Of a DNA stretch of 16,772 nt, positions 7,401-16,772 are shown one piece after another. Within the stretch, counting starts at the first letter, position 1; every line of letters begins with the position of its first letter. The translations under genes and the position numbers were made by a program. This stretch comes from Pseudonocardiaceae bacterium (GTDB lineage: Bacteria > Actinomycetota > Actinomycetes > Mycobacteriales > Pseudonocardiaceae), in the NCBI GenBank assembly GCA_025937115.1, contig JAICSB010000026.1, positions 1 to 16,772 on the forward strand, in the 5' to 3' direction. Below the pieces are notes generated by a model that had not been told where the DNA came from, ran no database searches, and worked only from the letters and a program-made list of their open reading frames with translations.

Positions 7401-10400
7401 GAACTCCAACCGGAACGCGATCCCAGTCGCACTCCGCTGGTGCAGGCCATGGTCGTGCTGCAGAACGCGACGGTGCGCCCGAGGAAGATCGACAGACTGC
7501 AGGTCACCGAACACGATCTGCCCAGGCCGTCCGCCCGATTCGACCTTGTGGCGGAGTTTCTACCGCGCGGGGACTCGCTGAATCTGGCGATCGAGTACAA
7601 CACCGATCTTTTCGAGCCCAGCACCATCGAACGGATGGCCGCTCACCTGGAGATGCTGCTCGACGGTATCGCGGCCGAGCCGGACCGGCCGCTGGACGAA
7701 ATTCCGCTGCTCACTGGGTACGAGCGGCAGCAGGTGTTGGTGGCGTGGAACGACACCGAGCACGACGTGCCGGGCGGCACACTGGCGAGTCTGTTTGCCG
7801 AGCAGGTGCGGCGCGCTCCTGACGCCATGGCGGTCGTCGCGGATGGCGCGGCGTTGAGCTATGCCGAGTTGGACTCGCGAGCCAACCGTTTGGCGCACCG
7901 GCTGATCCGGCTCGGCGTTCGGCCGGAGCAGCCGGTCGGGATGCTGATGGACCGTTCGGTCGAGGTAGTAGTCACCGAGCTGGCGATCGTTAAAGCGGGC
8001 GGCGCATACGTGCCGCTGGACATGCGGGCACCCACGGAGCGGCTGCGGCTGGTGCTGTCCGAGGCCGGCATCTCGATCCTGCTCACCGATCACACCTGGC
8101 GGCCCAAGGCCAACTCGATCTGCAGTGGACACATCGAGCTCGTCGGAATCGACTCGCTGGACGAGCCCGCTGACCAGCCGGCAGTGGTGCTGCACCCCGA
8201 CAATCTCGCCTATATCATGTACACCTCGGGTTCAACCGGTATGCCCAAGGGGGTGGTCGTCCGGCACCGCGACATCGTGTCCCTGGCGTTCGACCGGTGT
8301 TTCCGCGGTGGCGGACACGAGCGGGTGCTGCTGCACTCGCCGTTAGCGTTCGACGCCTCGACCTACGAGTTGTGGGTGCCGCTGCTCAACGGTGGCCAGG
8401 TAGTGGTGGCCCCGGCTGGTGACCTCGACGTCAAGGTGCTGCACCGGGCGATCACTGAGCATCGGTTGACCGGGTTGTTTTTGACCACTGGGCTGTTCCG
8501 GCTGGTAGCCCAGGATTCACCCGAATGCCTGGCTGCGGTGCATGAAGTGTGGACTGGCGGCGACATCGTGCCGGCCGCCGCGGTGCGCCGCGTGCTGGAG
8601 GCATGCCCGGAATTGTTAGTGGTCGACGTTTATGGCCCGACCGAGACGACGACGTTTGCCACGCGCTTTGCCATGTCGACCGCGGAGCAGGTGCCAGACC
8701 TGGTGCCGATCGGGCGACCACTGAACAACATGCAGGTCTACATCCTCGACGACAACCTGCAGCCGGTGCCGCCAGGCATCACCGGTGAGCTGTACATCGC
8801 TGGAGCTGGACTGGCTCGGGGCTACTTCAACCGGCCGGGGCTGACCGCCGACCGATTCGTGGCCAATCCGTTCGGTCCTGCGGGTGCGCGGATGTATCGC
8901 ACTGGAGACGTGGTGCGCTGGCGCGCTGACGGAACTGTGGCGTTCGTCGGCCGGTCCGACGACCAGGTCAAGATCCGTGGCTTCCGCATCGAGCTAGGCG
9001 AGATCGAAGCCGAGCTGTCCCGTCATCCCGACGTCGGCGAGGCCGTGGTGATCGCTCGGGAGGATCAGCCAGGGGCCAAACGCCTGGTGGCCTATCTGGT
9101 GCCGGAGTCCGGTAAGGCTCTGGCCACCTCGGAGCTGCGGACCCGGGTGGCTGCGGTGTTACCCGACTACATGGTGCCCTCGGCGTTCATGATGCTGGAC
9201 GAACTACCGTTGAACCACAACGGGAAGCTGGATCGGCGCGCCCTGCCGGCTCCGGATTTCAGCGAGGCGCGGGGCGGATATGCGGCGCCACGCACTGAGG
9301 TCGAGAGGATCGTCGCCGAGATCTGGGCCGACGTGCTCGGCCTGGACCGGGTCGGTGTCGAGGACAACTTCTTCGAACTCGGCGGTGACTCGATCCTGAG
9401 CATCCAGGTGGTCTCCCGCGCCCGGCAGGCCGGGCTCGGCATGAGCTCCAAGGATGTCTTCCTGCACCAGACCATCGCGTCGCTGGCTCCGGTCGTCGTC
9501 GAGGCTGCGGCGGGACGGATCGAGCAGGGACCGGTGACCGGCGCGGTGCCGCTCACCCCAATCCAACACTGGTTCTTCGAGGCAAACCCGGTATCGCTGG
9601 AGCACTTCAACCAGGCGATGGCGGTCGAACTCGCAGCGGGAACCGACGAGACCGCCCTGCATGCGGCGTTCACCGCGGTGTTGGCGCACCACGACGCCTT
9701 ACGTATGCGATTGGAGTTCCGCGACGGTAGCTGGCACCAGTTCAACGCGCCGGTCGAGCAAAGCAGCGTCCTCCAACGGCACGACCTGTCCGAGGTCGCC
9801 ATCGCGGATCGGCGCGCGGCGATGGATCAGGTGATTGCCGAGGCGCACGCGAGCTTTGATCTGGGCAGCGGGCCGCTGCTGAAGGCGGTGTTGTTCGATC
9901 TCGGTGCCGGCCAACGTCCTGTGCTGTTCCTGGCGGTGCACCACCTCGTGGTGGATGGGGTGTCCTGGCGGATTCTGCTGGAGGACCTGGATACCGCGTA
10001 CCGCCAGGCGGTACGCGGCCAGACCGGCCCGCTCGGACACAAGACCACCTCGTTCCGGGACTGGGCATTGCGGTTGACCAAGCATGCCGCGGCCGGCGGG
10101 TTCGACGACGAGGTCAGCTACTGGAGTGGCGTGGGCCACGGCTGCGACCCGAGGCTGCCGGTCGAGGGCGTGGGACCCAACACGATCGCCTCGGAGCGAT
10201 CAATCACGGTCCGACTCGGAGAGGACGAGACCACCGCGCTGCTGCAGGAGGTGCCAGGGGCGTACCGCACCCAGGTCAACGATGTTCTGCTCAGCGCGCT
10301 CGGACGGGTGTTGTCCAGGTGGACCGGCAGGGACCTGATACCGGTGTACCTAGAAGGACACGGCCGCGAGGAACTATTCGACGACGTGGACCTATCCCGG

Positions 10401-13400
10401 ACCGTCGGCTGGTTCACATCGATCTTCCCGGTAGTCCTGACCATTCCATCCGAAGTGGAGACCGAGAACTGGGGCGAGGTGCTCAAGTCGGTCAAAGAGC
10501 AGCTACGCGCGGTGCCCGGACGGGGCCTGGGGTATGGAGTCCTGCGTTACCTCACCGAGACCAGTGGGCTGGCCGACGACTCGAGACCGCAGGTCAGCTT
10601 CAACTACCTCGGCCAGTTCGACTGGGCCTCGGCCGGGGACGGCAGCCTGTTACGCGCGCTGCACAGTGGGTTGGACGGCGACGCAAGCCCGAAGGCCACC
10701 CGAGCCCATGTGCTCGACGTGGTGGCCAGGGTTGAGCACAACTGCCTGGAGTTCAACTTTTCTTACTCCCATCACCTGCACCACACCAGCACTATCGCGG
10801 CCCTGGCCGAGGACCTGCTCACTGCGCTGCGGGGCATCACCAAGCACTGCTCCCAACTCGGCGCGGGTGGCCGCACCCCGTCGGACTTCTCCCTGGCTCG
10901 CCTGGACCAGTCCACGGTGGACCTACTGGTGGGCGACGGGAGCTCGGTGGAAGACATCTACCCGCTCACCCCCATGCAGGCAGGCATGGTCTTCCACGGG
11001 CTGTCCCAGGGCGACCAGGGCGTCTACTTCCAACAACTCACGTTTGTGCTCGACGGTGTTTGCGACCCGCGGATGCTGGGTGCGGCCTGGCAGCACGTGG
11101 TCGATCGAACGCCGGTGCTGCGCAGCACAGTGGTCTGGGAAGGAGTTGATGAACCGCTGCAGGTAGTGCACCGCAAGATCAGCGTGCCGGTGCGGTACCT
11201 CCACTGGACGCAGCTATCCCCAGCGACGCGGCGAGATGAGTTGACCCGGTTGCTCGACCAGGACCGCGCCGAGGGGATGAATCTGACTGAGGCGCCGTTG
11301 CTGCGGCTGGTAGTGGCCCGCTTGTCAGACACCGCGGTCCAGGTGGCCTGGACCTTCCACCACGTGCTGCTCGACGGGTGGAGCGTGTTTCAGGTGCTCT
11401 CCGACGTCTTCGCGTGCCACGCCGCGCTCGCTCACTGCCGGGCGCCTGAGCTGGCGGCTCGGCCTCGGTTCCGCGACTACTTACAGTGGCTTGGCGAGCG
11501 CGACCACGGCGAGGCCGAGCAGTACTGGCGCGGAGTGCTCGAAAGTTTCGAGTCGCCCACTCCGTTGCCCTACGACCGGCTGGCGGCGCAGGCGCACACC
11601 AGCCGCTCGGCACAGCGGACCGCTTTCGAGTGGGGAGTGGACGAGTTCGACAAACTGTGCAAGGTTGCCCAGCACAACGGGCTGACGGTGAACACCGTTG
11701 TGCAGGGGGCATGGGCGCTCGTGCTGTCCCGGCACAGCGGCCAACGGGATGTGTGTTTCGGCGCTACGGTGTCGGGTCGTCCGACCGATCTACCTGGCGT
11801 GGACGACATCGCCGGCATCTTCATCAACACGCTGCCGGTTCGAGTCGAGGTCGACGACGACGCCCCTGTTGTCCGATGGCTGCAGGAGCTGCAGTCCGCC
11901 CAGGTCGAGGCCCGGCGCTTTGAGCACCTACCGCTGACGCAGTTGCACGCCTGGAGCGGGGTATCCGGCGGGGTCAACCTGTTCGACAGCATCGTGATTT
12001 TCGAGAACTACCCGATCAATGACGAGGCCGCCGCGGCGCACGGCCTGCGATTGCGCGAGCTAGACGCCATCGAGACCACCAATTACCCGATCAGCGTCAT
12101 GGTGTCCCCCGAGCGGCGACTGTTGATCGAGCTGGGCTATGACCCCGCCTTGTTCGACGCCGACACGGTCGAGCGGTTAGCGAGCCACCTAGTCGGTGTG
12201 CTGAGCGTGGTGGCTTCTGATCCCACGATCGCGGTAGGGCGGATTGACCTGCTCAGCGAGGCTGAGCGGTACCGATTGCTGGTGGAATGGAACGACACCG
12301 AGCAGGCGGCGCCCTCGATGGTGTTGCCGGAGTTGTTCGAGGCTCAGGTGGCGCGGACACCCGATGCCGTGGCGGTGGTGTGTGACGGCGCTGAATTGTC
12401 CTACCGGGAGTTGAATGGGTGGGCGAACCAGCTGGCCCGGCTGCTGATCGAGCGGGGTGCGGGTCCGGAGCGGTTCGTGGCCTTGGCGCTGCCGCGATCG
12501 GCGCAGATGATCGTGATCTTGCTGGCAGTGTGGAAATCGGGCGCCGGGTACCTGCCGATCGATCCAGCTTATCCGGCGGAGCGGATCGCATTCATGCTCG
12601 AGGACGCGCAGCCTGCACTGCTGCTGACCACGAGCGAGGTGACCGACCGGATACCCGCGGCAACGGGGGTGACCCGGCTAGTGCTGGATCTGGTGGAAAC
12701 CGCCGAAGCGATCGCTGTCCATCCGTGCGGCGATCCCACCGACGCCGACCGCATGCGGCCGTTGTCGAGGGCACATCCCGCGTATGTGATCTACACCTCC
12801 GGCTCGACCGGGCGGCCCAAGGGGGTCGTCGTCGCGCACGAGAGCGTGGTCGATCTCGCGGTCTGGGCCGACTCGACCTTCGGCGCCGCGGGGTTGTCGC
12901 GGGTGATGGCGTCGACCTCACTGAACTTCGACGTCTCGGTTTTCGAGATCTTCTGCCCACTGATGGTCGGCGGCAGCATCGAGGTGGTCCGGGATCTGCT
13001 CGCGTTGACAGAACCTCACGCCGGCGAGTGGGCAGCAAGTCTGGTCAGTGCGGTGCCGTCAGCGTTTGCCCAGGTTCTGACCCAGGGCAGGGTGGCGGTA
13101 ACTGCGGACAGTGTCGTGCTGGCGGGCGAGGCACTGTCGGCGCGGGCGGTGCGCGATATCCGGGCGGCGTTGCCGGAAAGCCGGATCGCCAATGTTTACG
13201 GTCCGACCGAGGCCACGGTGTACGCGACCGCGTGGTACTCCGACGGACAGCAGTGCGATCAGGCACCGCCGATCGGCCGGCCGATCACCAATACCCGGGC
13301 CTACGTGCTCGACGCCAGGCTGCGGCCGGTGCCGGTGGGGGTGCCCGGAGAGCTGTACATCGGCGGTGGCCTGGCCCGCGGCTACCTCAACCGTCCCGGC

Positions 13401-16400
13401 CTGACCGCGGAACGGTTCGTGGCCAACCCGTTCGGTGAGGCTGGTTCGCGGTTGTACCGGACCGGGGACGTGGTCAGATGGACGGCCGACGGCCTGATCG
13501 ACTATCTCGGCCGGGCCGATGCGCAGGTCAAAATCCGCGGTTTCCGGATCGAACTGGGAGAGGTCGAGGCTGCCGTGGCGCGCCACGATGACGTGGCTGA
13601 GGCGGTGGCTGTTGTCCGGGAGGAGGACTCCGGCCACAAACGTCTGGTGGTCTACCTAGTGCCGGCACCCGGTGCGACGGCGAATCCGGCCGCATTGCGC
13701 GAGTTTATTTCGCGGGTGCTGCCCGATTATATGGTGCCCGCAGCGTTCGTCGTGCTCGACCACTTGCCACTGAATCCCAACGGCAAGCTGGATCGGCGGG
13801 CACTGCCCGCGCCGGACCTGGGTCCGGCAATGGCCTCTGGCTACCTGGCGCCACGGACCGACGCTGAACGTATCTTGGCGGAAATCTGGGCTGAGGTGCT
13901 CGGTGTGCAGCGGGTTGGAGTCGAGGACAACTTCTTCGAACTCGGTGGCGATTCGATTCTGAGCATCCAGGTGGTGTCCCGAGCTCGAAAAGCCGGGCTG
14001 AGCCTGCTGCCCAGAGATGTCTTCCGGCATCCGACCGTTGCCGCGTTGGTCACGAGCGCGGCCGAGGCGGCGCCCACGGCGGCTGAACAAGGTCCGGTGA
14101 CTGGTGAGGTGCCGCTGACTCCGATCCAGCACTGGTTCTTCGAAACCCAGACAGTGCGGCCAGAGCACTTCAACCAGACGTTCACCTTCGAGCTGGCCGA
14201 GGGTATCGATAAGGCGGCGCTGGGCACGGCGTTGGCTGCAGTTGTCGAACACCACGACGCGCTGCGAATGCGGTTCGAGTACCTCGAAGGGCGGTGGCTA
14301 CAGGACAACGCACCGGTTGAGCCGGTGGACCTACTCCAATGTCACGACCTGTCCACCGTGCATGCCAGCGAACAGCGTACGGCGATGGAGAAGGTTACTG
14401 AGGACATCCACGCGAGTTTGGATCTCGGCAGTGGTCCATTGCTGAAAACCGTGCTGTTCGATGTCGGCACCGAGCGCCCGGTGCTAGTCCTGGTGGTGCA
14501 CCATCTGGCCGTCGATGGCGTTTCCTGGCGGATCCTGCTGGAGGACCTGGACACCGCTTACCGGCAGGCAGCACGTGGACAGACCGTTCATCTCGGACTC
14601 AAGACCACCTCGTTCCGGCAGTGGGCGCAGCGGCTGACCGAGCACGCCATGTCCGCCGGGCTCGATGACGAGATCACCTACTGGACCGGGGCGGCTCAAG
14701 GCTGCGACCCGACGTTGCCAGCCGACGGCGACGGCGCCAGCACGGTCGGCTCGATGCGCTCGGTCACTGTCCGACTCGACCCGGACGAGACCAGGGCGCT
14801 GCTGCAAGACGTGCCGGGGGTTTACCGGACGCAGGTCAACGACGTGCTGCTCAGCGCGCTGTACCGGGTACTGAGCCGATGGACCGAGCGCGAGCGGGTG
14901 CTGGTCGACCTGGAAGGCCATGGCCGCGAGGAGATTCTCGACGGTGTGGACCTCTCTCGCACAGTGGGGTGGTTCACCACGATGTTCCCGGTCGCGCTCG
15001 ACGTCTCCGGTGCGCAGGACTGGGGCGCCACGCTGAAATCGGTGAAAGAACAGCTTCGCGCGGTGCCGGGACGTGGGCTCGGGTACGGCGTGCTGCGTTA
15101 CCTGCTTGAGACGACCGGGTTGGCCGATGCGGCGACACCGGGGGTGAGCTTCAACTACCTCGGCCAGTTCGGCTGGGCCTCGGCAGGCGACGGCGGACTG
15201 TTCCACGCGATACGCGGCGGGCTCGGGGCGGACGCCAGCCCGGAGGCCGCCCGGCCGCACCTGCTCGACGTGGTCGGCGGGGTCGAAGACAAGTGTTTGG
15301 CGTTCACCTGGTTCTACTCCGACGGAGTGCACAACGAGACCACGGTCCTGCGGTTGGCCGAGGAGATGACCCAAGCCCTCCGGGAGATCGTGGAGCACTG
15401 CTCCCGGCCGGGCACCGGCGGCCGTACTCCGTCGGACTTCCCGCTGGCCCGCCTCGATCAGTCGACTGTGGACCGCCTCGTCGGCGATGGGCGGTCTGTG
15501 GAGGACATCTACCCGCTGACGGCTACCCAGGCCGGCATGGTGTTCCACGGACTGGTCGATCCCGTCTCCGGCGCCTATCTCAATCAGGTCCAGCTGCGGT
15601 TGTCCGGCGTCTGCGATCCGCAGGCGTTGGGTGCCGCCTGGCAGCGGGTCGTCGACCGAACGCCGGTGCTGCGCAGCCGCGTGGTCTGGGAAGGGTTTGA
15701 CGAGCCGCTGCAGATAGTGCAGCGAGACGTCACGGTGCCGATCAGCCATGACGACTGGATCGGGCTGTCCGAGGTGCAGTGGCGGGACCGGCTGCAACCG
15801 CTGCTCGAACGCGACCGGGCCGAGAGCTTTGACCTTGCTAACCCACCGCTGCTTCGGCTGGTGATCGCCGCGCTGCCCGACGATGAGGTCTGGCTGATCT
15901 GGACTTTCCACCATGTGCTGCTCGACGGCTGGAGTTCGGCTCAGGTGCTCGACGAGGTGTGCCAGCAGTACGCGGCGATCGCCGGTAGGCACGACACGGC
16001 GCAGCCGACCCGCCGTCCGTTCCGGGATTACCTGTACTGGCTCGATGAGCGTGACCAGGATGAGGCCGAGCAGCACTGGCGACAGGTACTCGGTGGCTTC
16101 GAGTCGCCCACACCGTTGCTCTTCGACCGGCAACCGGTTGAGGCGCACCGCGCCGAGTCCTGCGACACCGTGCGGGTCGCGCTGTCGGCCGAGCGGTCCC
16201 ACCGTCTCCGCGAGTTCGCCCAGCGCAATGGGATGACCGTGAGCACGATCGTGCAGGGGGCGTGGGCGCTATTGCTGTCCCGTTACACCGGTGAGCGCGA
16301 CGTGACCTTCGGGACCACGGTCTCAGGACGCCCGGCCGATTTGTCGGGTGTGGAGTCGATGGTCGGGATGTTCATCAACACGATGCCCACCCGGGTGCGG

Positions 16401-16772
16401 GTGCACCGCGCACAGGACGTGGTGTCGTGGCTGCGCGAGCTGCAGGCCGAGCAATCCGAGTCACGCAGGTTCGATTTCGTTTCGCTGGCGCAGCTGCAGA
16501 CCTGGAGTGATGTTCCGGGCGGGGTGAACCTGTTCGACAGCATCGTGGTGTTCGAGAACTACCCGTTCGACGAGGACGCCATCGCCGCGTACGGCCTGTC
16601 GATACGCGAGATGCATGACCTCCAGCCGACTAGTTATCCGCTGAGCCTGGTGGTGTTCCCGAAGCAGCGGTTGGCGATGGGGTTGGGTTATGACTCTGCT
16701 TTGTTTGACCGGGTGACGGTGGAGCGGTTCGCGGGTCATTTGATGCGGGTGTTGGACGCGGTGATCGCGGAT
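3780..16772 (+). CDS. Non-ribosomal peptide synthetase, modules 1-3 and the condensation domain of module 4 (3' end outside window)
   Basis: One uninterrupted frame of 4331 codons runs from ATG 3780 to the window end without a stop. Domain order is truncated C*-A1-T1, C2-A2-T2-E1, C3-A3-T3-E2, C4. All adenylation domains carry the TSGSTG loop, the YRTGDVVRW and VKIRGFR blocks and the catalytic lysine in NGKLDRR. All three carrier domains have GGDS with the phosphopantetheine serine. C2, C3 and C4 keep HHxxxDG, and both epimerases keep HHxxxDGVSW, EGHGRE and FNYLGQ. Only the first condensation domain is broken. The enzyme would assemble L-Xaa1, D-Xaa2, D-Xaa3 and pass the peptide to module 4. 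No thioesterase, methyltransferase, cyclase or oxidase domain is visible. It lies 28 bp after the beta-lactamase-fold gene and is probably co-transcribed with it. The product is not recognised; no MbtH-like gene lies in the window. Confidence 0.97.
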   Translation, partial: MVVHDRFRKAEKLTDRGGQSAWSFGEQLGYWRRQLKGASAPEFPIGKSRPTSMTPIMAHKFDVPRDVTTRVADMAGLCGLSLLELAVAAFQIVLARYTGRDDITVVTPAPGRSYPVVLRSRLTDSASFLDFALEVRATVKAAFAHSDISFECLAEELGLEPELVRAMVICERPAVALAADVTVFIERANELSGVVEYRTDLFDPAAIARLAGHLTHVLDVVTADPGIALSKIDILTDTERTRLLVEWNDTHRDVRPAAFAELFEAQMARTPELPAVLFDNSRSRPEEQVLDGALTYVELEVRANQLAHLLIALGAGPERIVALALHRSVEIVVAQLAVVKAGSAFLPVDPAYPPERIEFMLADSRPVLVVTLSKLASQLPCPAGVAVVAVDDPDTVSAVGSMPDRAPTDADRSSPLVLAHPAYVIYTSGSTGWPKGVVVSHAGLASFSAAEIDHFEVHPGDRVLQFSSPSFDASVLELCMALPAGAALVVPPPGPLLGDALAEVLAERAVTHALIPPVALATVPQVVARTGLPQFHTVIVGGDACAPELVNHWAAGHRLINAYGPTEATVVSTWSRPLAAGDGAAPPIGRPIRNTQVYVLDEGLRPVPVGMPGELYVAGGGLARGYLNRPGLTAQRFVANPFGEPGSRMYRTGDVVRWMAEGELAFVGRADEQVKIRGFRVEPGEIETLLRKHPDIGEAVVIARETLLAGSGTGFKRLVAYVVPADDAKPVPGQLRAMVAGSLPDYMVPSAFVVLDSLPLSPNGKLDRRALPEPKDATPRRTSVAPRTSNERIVAQIWAELLGMDEIGVEDDFFELGGDSILSFRALSRIRTAFGVALSARVVFDTRTVARLVELLPAAIPADQDDGIRLVPRERPLPLSPVQQRLWFLDDLTSGGTEYNTGVGLRLSGALDLDALRAALDALVSRHESLRTTFVTVDGHGMQVVAAGGDIPLRAVDLSTVDEAARDAAVQQALADELSCPFDLRRGPLTRAVLVHLAEDDHVLMLSQHHIVTDGWSVAVLVDELTELYAAAVRRAPASLPELPIQYLDFAGWQRQRLSGPALQEHLDYWKHKLADLPVLELPTDRPRPSLRSTSGAVHRRDLPTDLVTGLTRVGREQEATLFMTLVAAVQLLLSRYTHQRDVAIGTATSGRNRSELENLVGFFVNTVVLRSELDSARTFSEFLAEVRETVLEAFAHDEVPFDRLVEELQPERDPSRTPLVQAMVVLQNATVRPRKIDRLQVTEHDLPRPSARFDLVAEFLPRGDSLNLAIEYNTDLFEPSTIERMAAHLEMLLDGIAAEPDRPLDEIPLLTGYERQQVLVAWNDTEHDVPGGTLASLFAEQVRRAPDAMAVVADGAALSYAELDSRANRLAHRLIRLGVRPEQPVGMLMDRSVEVVVTELAIVKAGGAYVPLDMRAPTERLRLVLSEAGISILLTDHTWRPKANSICSGHIELVGIDSLDEPADQPAVVLHPDNLAYIMYTSGSTGMPKGVVVRHRDIVSLAFDRCFRGGGHERVLLHSPLAFDASTYELWVPLLNGGQVVVAPAGDLDVKVLHRAITEHRLTGLFLTTGLFRLVAQDSPECLAAVHEVWTGGDIVPAAAVRRVLEACPELLVVDVYGPTETTTFATRFAMSTAEQVPDLVPIGRPLNNMQVYILDDNLQPVPPGITGELYIAGAGLARGYFNRPGLTADRFVANPFGPAGARMYRTGDVVRWRADGTVAFVGRSDDQVKIRGFRIELGEIEAELSRHPDVGEAVVIAREDQPGAKRLVAYLVPESGKALATSELRTRVAAVLPDYMVPSAFMMLDELPLNHNGKLDRRALPAPDFSEARGGYAAPRTEVERIVAEIWADVLGLDRVGVEDNFFELGGDSILSIQVVSRARQAGLGMSSKDVFLHQTIASLAPVVVEAAAGRIEQGPVTGAVPLTPIQHWFFEANPVSLEHFNQAMAVELAAGTDETALHAAFTAVLAHHDALRMRLEFRDGSWHQFNAPVEQSSVLQRHDLSEVAIADRRAAMDQVIAEAHASFDLGSGPLLKAVLFDLGAGQRPVLFLAVHHLVVDGVSWRILLEDLDTAYRQAVRGQTGPLGHKTTSFRDWALRLTKHAAAGGFDDEVSYWSGVGHGCDPRLPVEGVGPNTIASERSITVRLGEDETTALLQEVPGAYRTQVNDVLLSALGRVLSRWTGRDLIPVYLEGHGREELFDDVDLSRTVGWFTSIFPVVLTIPSEVETENWGEVLKSVKEQLRAVPGRGLGYGVLRYLTETSGLADDSRPQVSFNYLGQFDWASAGDGSLLRALHSGLDGDASPKATRAHVLDVVARVEHNCLEFNFSYSHHLHHTSTIAALAEDLLTALRGITKHCSQLGAGGRTPSDFSLARLDQSTVDLLVGDGSSVEDIYPLTPMQAGMVFHGLSQGDQGVYFQQLTFVLDGVCDPRMLGAAWQHVVDRTPVLRSTVVWEGVDEPLQVVHRKISVPVRYLHWTQLSPATRRDELTRLLDQDRAEGMNLTEAPLLRLVVARLSDTAVQVAWTFHHVLLDGWSVFQVLSDVFACHAALAHCRAPELAARPRFRDYLQWLGERDHGEAEQYWRGVLESFESPTPLPYDRLAAQAHTSRSAQRTAFEWGVDEFDKLCKVAQHNGLTVNTVVQGAWALVLSRHSGQRDVCFGATVSGRPTDLPGVDDIAGIFINTLPVRVEVDDDAPVVRWLQELQSAQVEARRFEHLPLTQLHAWSGVSGGVNLFDSIVIFENYPINDEAAAAHGLRLRELDAIETTNYPISVMVSPERRLLIELGYDPALFDADTVERLASHLVGVLSVVASDPTIAVGRIDLLSEAERYRLLVEWNDTEQAAPSMVLPELFEAQVARTPDAVAVVCDGAELSYRELNGWANQLARLLIERGAGPERFVALALPRSAQMIVILLAVWKSGAGYLPIDPAYPAERIAFMLEDAQPALLLTTSEVTDRIPAATGVTRLVLDLVETAEAIAVHPCGDPTDADRMRPLSRAHPAYVIYTSGSTGRPKGVVVAHESVVDLAVWADSTFGAAGLSRVMASTSLNFDVSVFEIFCPLMVGGSIEVVRDLLALTEPHAGEWAASLVSAVPSAFAQVLTQGRVAVTADSVVLAGEALSARAVRDIRAALPESRIANVYGPTEATVYATAWYSDGQQCDQAPPIGRPITNTRAYVLDARLRPVPVGVPGELYIGGGLARGYLNRPGLTAERFVANPFGEAGSRLYRTGDVVRWTADGLIDYLGRADAQVKIRGFRIELGEVEAAVARHDDVAEAVAVVREEDSGHKRLVVYLVPAPGATANPAALREFISRVLPDYMVPAAFVVLDHLPLNPNGKLDRRALPAPDLGPAMASGYLAPRTDAERILAEIWAEVLGVQRVGVEDNFFELGGDSILSIQVVSRARKAGLSLLPRDVFRHPTVAALVTSAAEAAPTAAEQGPVTGEVPLTPIQHWFFETQTVRPEHFNQTFTFELAEGIDKAALGTALAAVVEHHDALRMRFEYLEGRWLQDNAPVEPVDLLQCHDLSTVHASEQRTAMEKVTEDIHASLDLGSGPLLKTVLFDVGTERPVLVLVVHHLAVDGVSWRILLEDLDTAYRQAARGQTVHLGLKTTSFRQWAQRLTEHAMSAGLDDEITYWTGAAQGCDPTLPADGDGASTVGSMRSVTVRLDPDETRALLQDVPGVYRTQVNDVLLSALYRVLSRWTERERVLVDLEGHGREEILDGVDLSRTVGWFTTMFPVALDVSGAQDWGATLKSVKEQLRAVPGRGLGYGVLRYLLETTGLADAATPGVSFNYLGQFGWASAGDGGLFHAIRGGLGADASPEAARPHLLDVVGGVEDKCLAFTWFYSDGVHNETTVLRLAEEMTQALREIVEHCSRPGTGGRTPSDFPLARLDQSTVDRLVGDGRSVEDIYPLTATQAGMVFHGLVDPVSGAYLNQVQLRLSGVCDPQALGAAWQRVVDRTPVLRSRVVWEGFDEPLQIVQRDVTVPISHDDWIGLSEVQWRDRLQPLLERDRAESFDLANPPLLRLVIAALPDDEVWLIWTFHHVLLDGWSSAQVLDEVCQQYAAIAGRHDTAQPTRRPFRDYLYWLDERDQDEAEQHWRQVLGGFESPTPLLFDRQPVEAHRAESCDTVRVALSAERSHRLREFAQRNGMTVSTIVQGAWALLLSRYTGERDVTFGTTVSGRPADLSGVESMVGMFINTMPTRVRVHRAQDVVSWLRELQAEQSESRRFDFVSLAQLQTWSDVPGGVNLFDSIVVFENYPFDEDAIAAYGLSIREMHDLQPTSYPLSLVVFPKQRLAMGLGYDSALFDRVTVERFAGHLMRVLDAVIAD
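4554..6107 (+). other. A1: adenylation domain, module 1
   Basis: It activates the first amino acid as an adenylate. The ATP loop [14 protein letters not shown] is at 5046-5087 (residues 423-436), Asp235-equivalent at residue 472, and catalytic Lys at 6072-6074 (residue 765). My by-eye reading of the ten pocket positions is D-A-L-L-I-G-A-V-V-K. The closest classical code I remember is a tyrosine code (DALVTGAVVK), two positions different, so a large aromatic or hydrophobic L-amino acid is suggested. About 10 extra residues ([11 protein letters not shown]) sit between the FD and GALTY parts of the first core region; A2 and A3 lack them. Confidence 0.85.
6135..6360 (+). other. T1: peptidyl carrier domain, module 1
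   Basis: The 4'-phosphopantetheine site is in [10 protein letters not shown], with the serine codon at 6237-6239 (residue 820). GGDS-I is the form usual before epimerases, yet a condensation domain follows here. The second half ([25 protein letters not shown]) looks like ordinary elongation carriers. Confidence 0.9.
6378..7715 (+). other. C2: condensation domain, probably LCL type
   Basis: Full-length condensation domain with [15 protein letters not shown] at the start, [10 protein letters not shown], the catalytic HHIVTDG at 6804-6824 (residues 1009-1015), YLDFAGWQ, and FFVNTVVLR. The N-terminal motifs are of the type that accepts an L-configured donor, in line with module 1 having no epimerase. 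No second His motif of dual condensation/epimerisation domains is seen. Confidence 0.9.
7734..9258 (+). other. A2: adenylation domain, module 2
   Basis: The ATP loop [14 protein letters not shown] is at 8211-8252 (residues 1478-1491), Asp235-equivalent at residue 1525 and catalytic Lys at 9225-9227 (residue 1816). My reading of the pocket is D-A-Y-F-W-G-V-T-F-K. The nearest classical code I remember is an isoleucine code (DAFFYGITFK), with only conservative differences at three positions. A branched aliphatic residue is therefore suggested, then converted to D by E1. Confidence 0.85.
9285..9510 (+). other. T2: peptidyl carrier domain, module 2
   Basis: The carrier site is in [19 protein letters not shown], with the serine codon at 9390-9392 (residue 1871). 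GGDSI is the usual form for a carrier that serves an epimerase, and E1 follows directly. Confidence 0.93.
9525..10905 (+). other. E1: epimerisation domain, module 2
   Basis: It converts the tethered L residue of module 2 to D. It begins [12 protein letters not shown] and has [10 protein letters not shown] (9939-9968; the HHxxxDG part is residues 2054-2060). It also has [21 protein letters not shown] in sequence, PGRGLGYG and FNYLGQF. All usual epimerase motifs are intact. Confidence 0.92.
10944..12255 (+). other. C3: condensation domain of module 3, DCL type
   Basis: It starts [17 protein letters not shown], the form found after epimerases. The catalytic HHVLLDG is at 11358-11378 (residues 2527-2533), and the FGATVSGRP and [10 protein letters not shown] blocks follow. 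It should accept a D-configured donor from module 2. Confidence 0.92.
12294..13800 (+). other. A3: adenylation domain, module 3, substrate unassigned
   Basis: The ATP loop [14 protein letters not shown] is at 12783-12824 (residues 3002-3015), Asp235-equivalent at residue 3051 and catalytic Lys at 13785-13787 (residue 3336). My reading of the pocket is D-V-F-S-V-A-V-V-Y-K. I cannot match it safely to a classical code. The first two positions and A301 resemble proline-type pockets, and the last three resemble one valine code. Confidence 0.85.
13848..14070 (+). other. T3: peptidyl carrier domain, module 3
   Basis: [19 protein letters not shown] carries the phosphopantetheine serine at 13953-13955 (residue 3392). 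The sequence is nearly the same as T2 over this block and again precedes an epimerase. Confidence 0.93.
14091..15465 (+). other. E2: epimerisation domain, module 3
   Basis: It makes the third residue D-configured. It has [23 protein letters not shown] (HHxxxDG part at 14499-14519, residues 3574-3580), [20 protein letters not shown] in order, PGRGLGYG and FNYLGQF. It is very similar to E1, including at the DNA level around the catalytic motif. Confidence 0.92.
15495..16772 (+). other. C4: condensation domain of module 4, DCL type (end outside window)
   Basis: It starts [19 protein letters not shown], with the catalytic HHVLLDG at 15909-15929 (residues 4044-4050), [12 protein letters not shown] and [11 protein letters not shown]. 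The window ends about where the domain ends (RVLDAVIAD), just before the linker to the next adenylation domain. It should accept the D-configured peptide from module 3, so the chain goes on to at least a fourth residue. Confidence 0.92.

Noticed and set aside
6378..7715. C2 as a dual condensation/epimerisation domain, suggested by GGDSI in T1
   Set aside because: C2 lacks the extra N-terminal His motif of dual domains and has the ordinary [10 protein letters not shown] and HHxxxDG of LCL domains.
14484..16202. Long minus-strand open frame of 572 codons, and others such as 4881-5858 and 6014-6856
   Set aside because: They lie wholly opposite the NRPS, have low-complexity Arg/Ser/Pro/His-rich translations and no family motifs. 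Such antisense frames are common in GC-rich genes.
1..16772. Searched for tRNA or rRNA genes, CRISPR arrays, insertion sequences, MbtH-like gene and cis thioesterase
   Set aside because: None was seen in the window by eye.

Overview
The window is GC-rich DNA whose protein style (MacB-type exporter, very large non-ribosomal peptide synthetase, GTG starts, G-rich ribosome binding sites) points to an actinomycete, perhaps of the Streptomyces/Pseudonocardiales kind. The species cannot be named from the sequence. All four supported genes lie on the + strand.

Layout. (1) 1-1685: the end of an ABC-transporter ATPase gene and its complete MacB/FtsX-type permease, overlapping by ATGA and so translationally coupled. 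(2) 1686-2188: a non-coding control region. It holds a strong hairpin that could end the transporter transcript, a 14-bp tandem repeat containing an inverted repeat, an AT-rich island with a -10-like hexamer, and a leader with two mutually exclusive hairpins. (3) 2189-3751: a serine beta-lactamase-fold protein without a signal peptide and with a C-terminal beta-rich domain. It fits the penicillin-binding-protein-type thioesterases (SurE family) that release and cyclise non-ribosomal peptides in trans. (4) 3780 to the window end: an NRPS gene, 4331 codons visible, open at its 3' end. It reads C*(truncated)-A1-T1 / C2-A2-T2-E1 / C3-A3-T3-E2 / C4...

How the parts may work together. The NRPS appears to start a peptide with an L residue (module 1 has no epimerase; A1 pocket closest to a Tyr-type code). 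It then adds a D residue (A2 pocket closest to an Ile-type code) and another D residue (A3 pocket not assigned). Further modules lie beyond the window. The beta-lactamase-like protein, 28 bp upstream and probably co-transcribed, is proposed as the off-loading cyclase. Known members of that family join a D residue at the C-terminus to an L residue at the N-terminus, and module 1 supplies an L N-terminus. The main testable prediction is that the last NRPS module, outside this window, lacks a cis thioesterase and ends in an epimerase (or loads glycine). The MacB-type exporter next door could export the product, but it could also be chromosomal flank, because a hairpin and a promoter-like region separate it from the synthetase genes.
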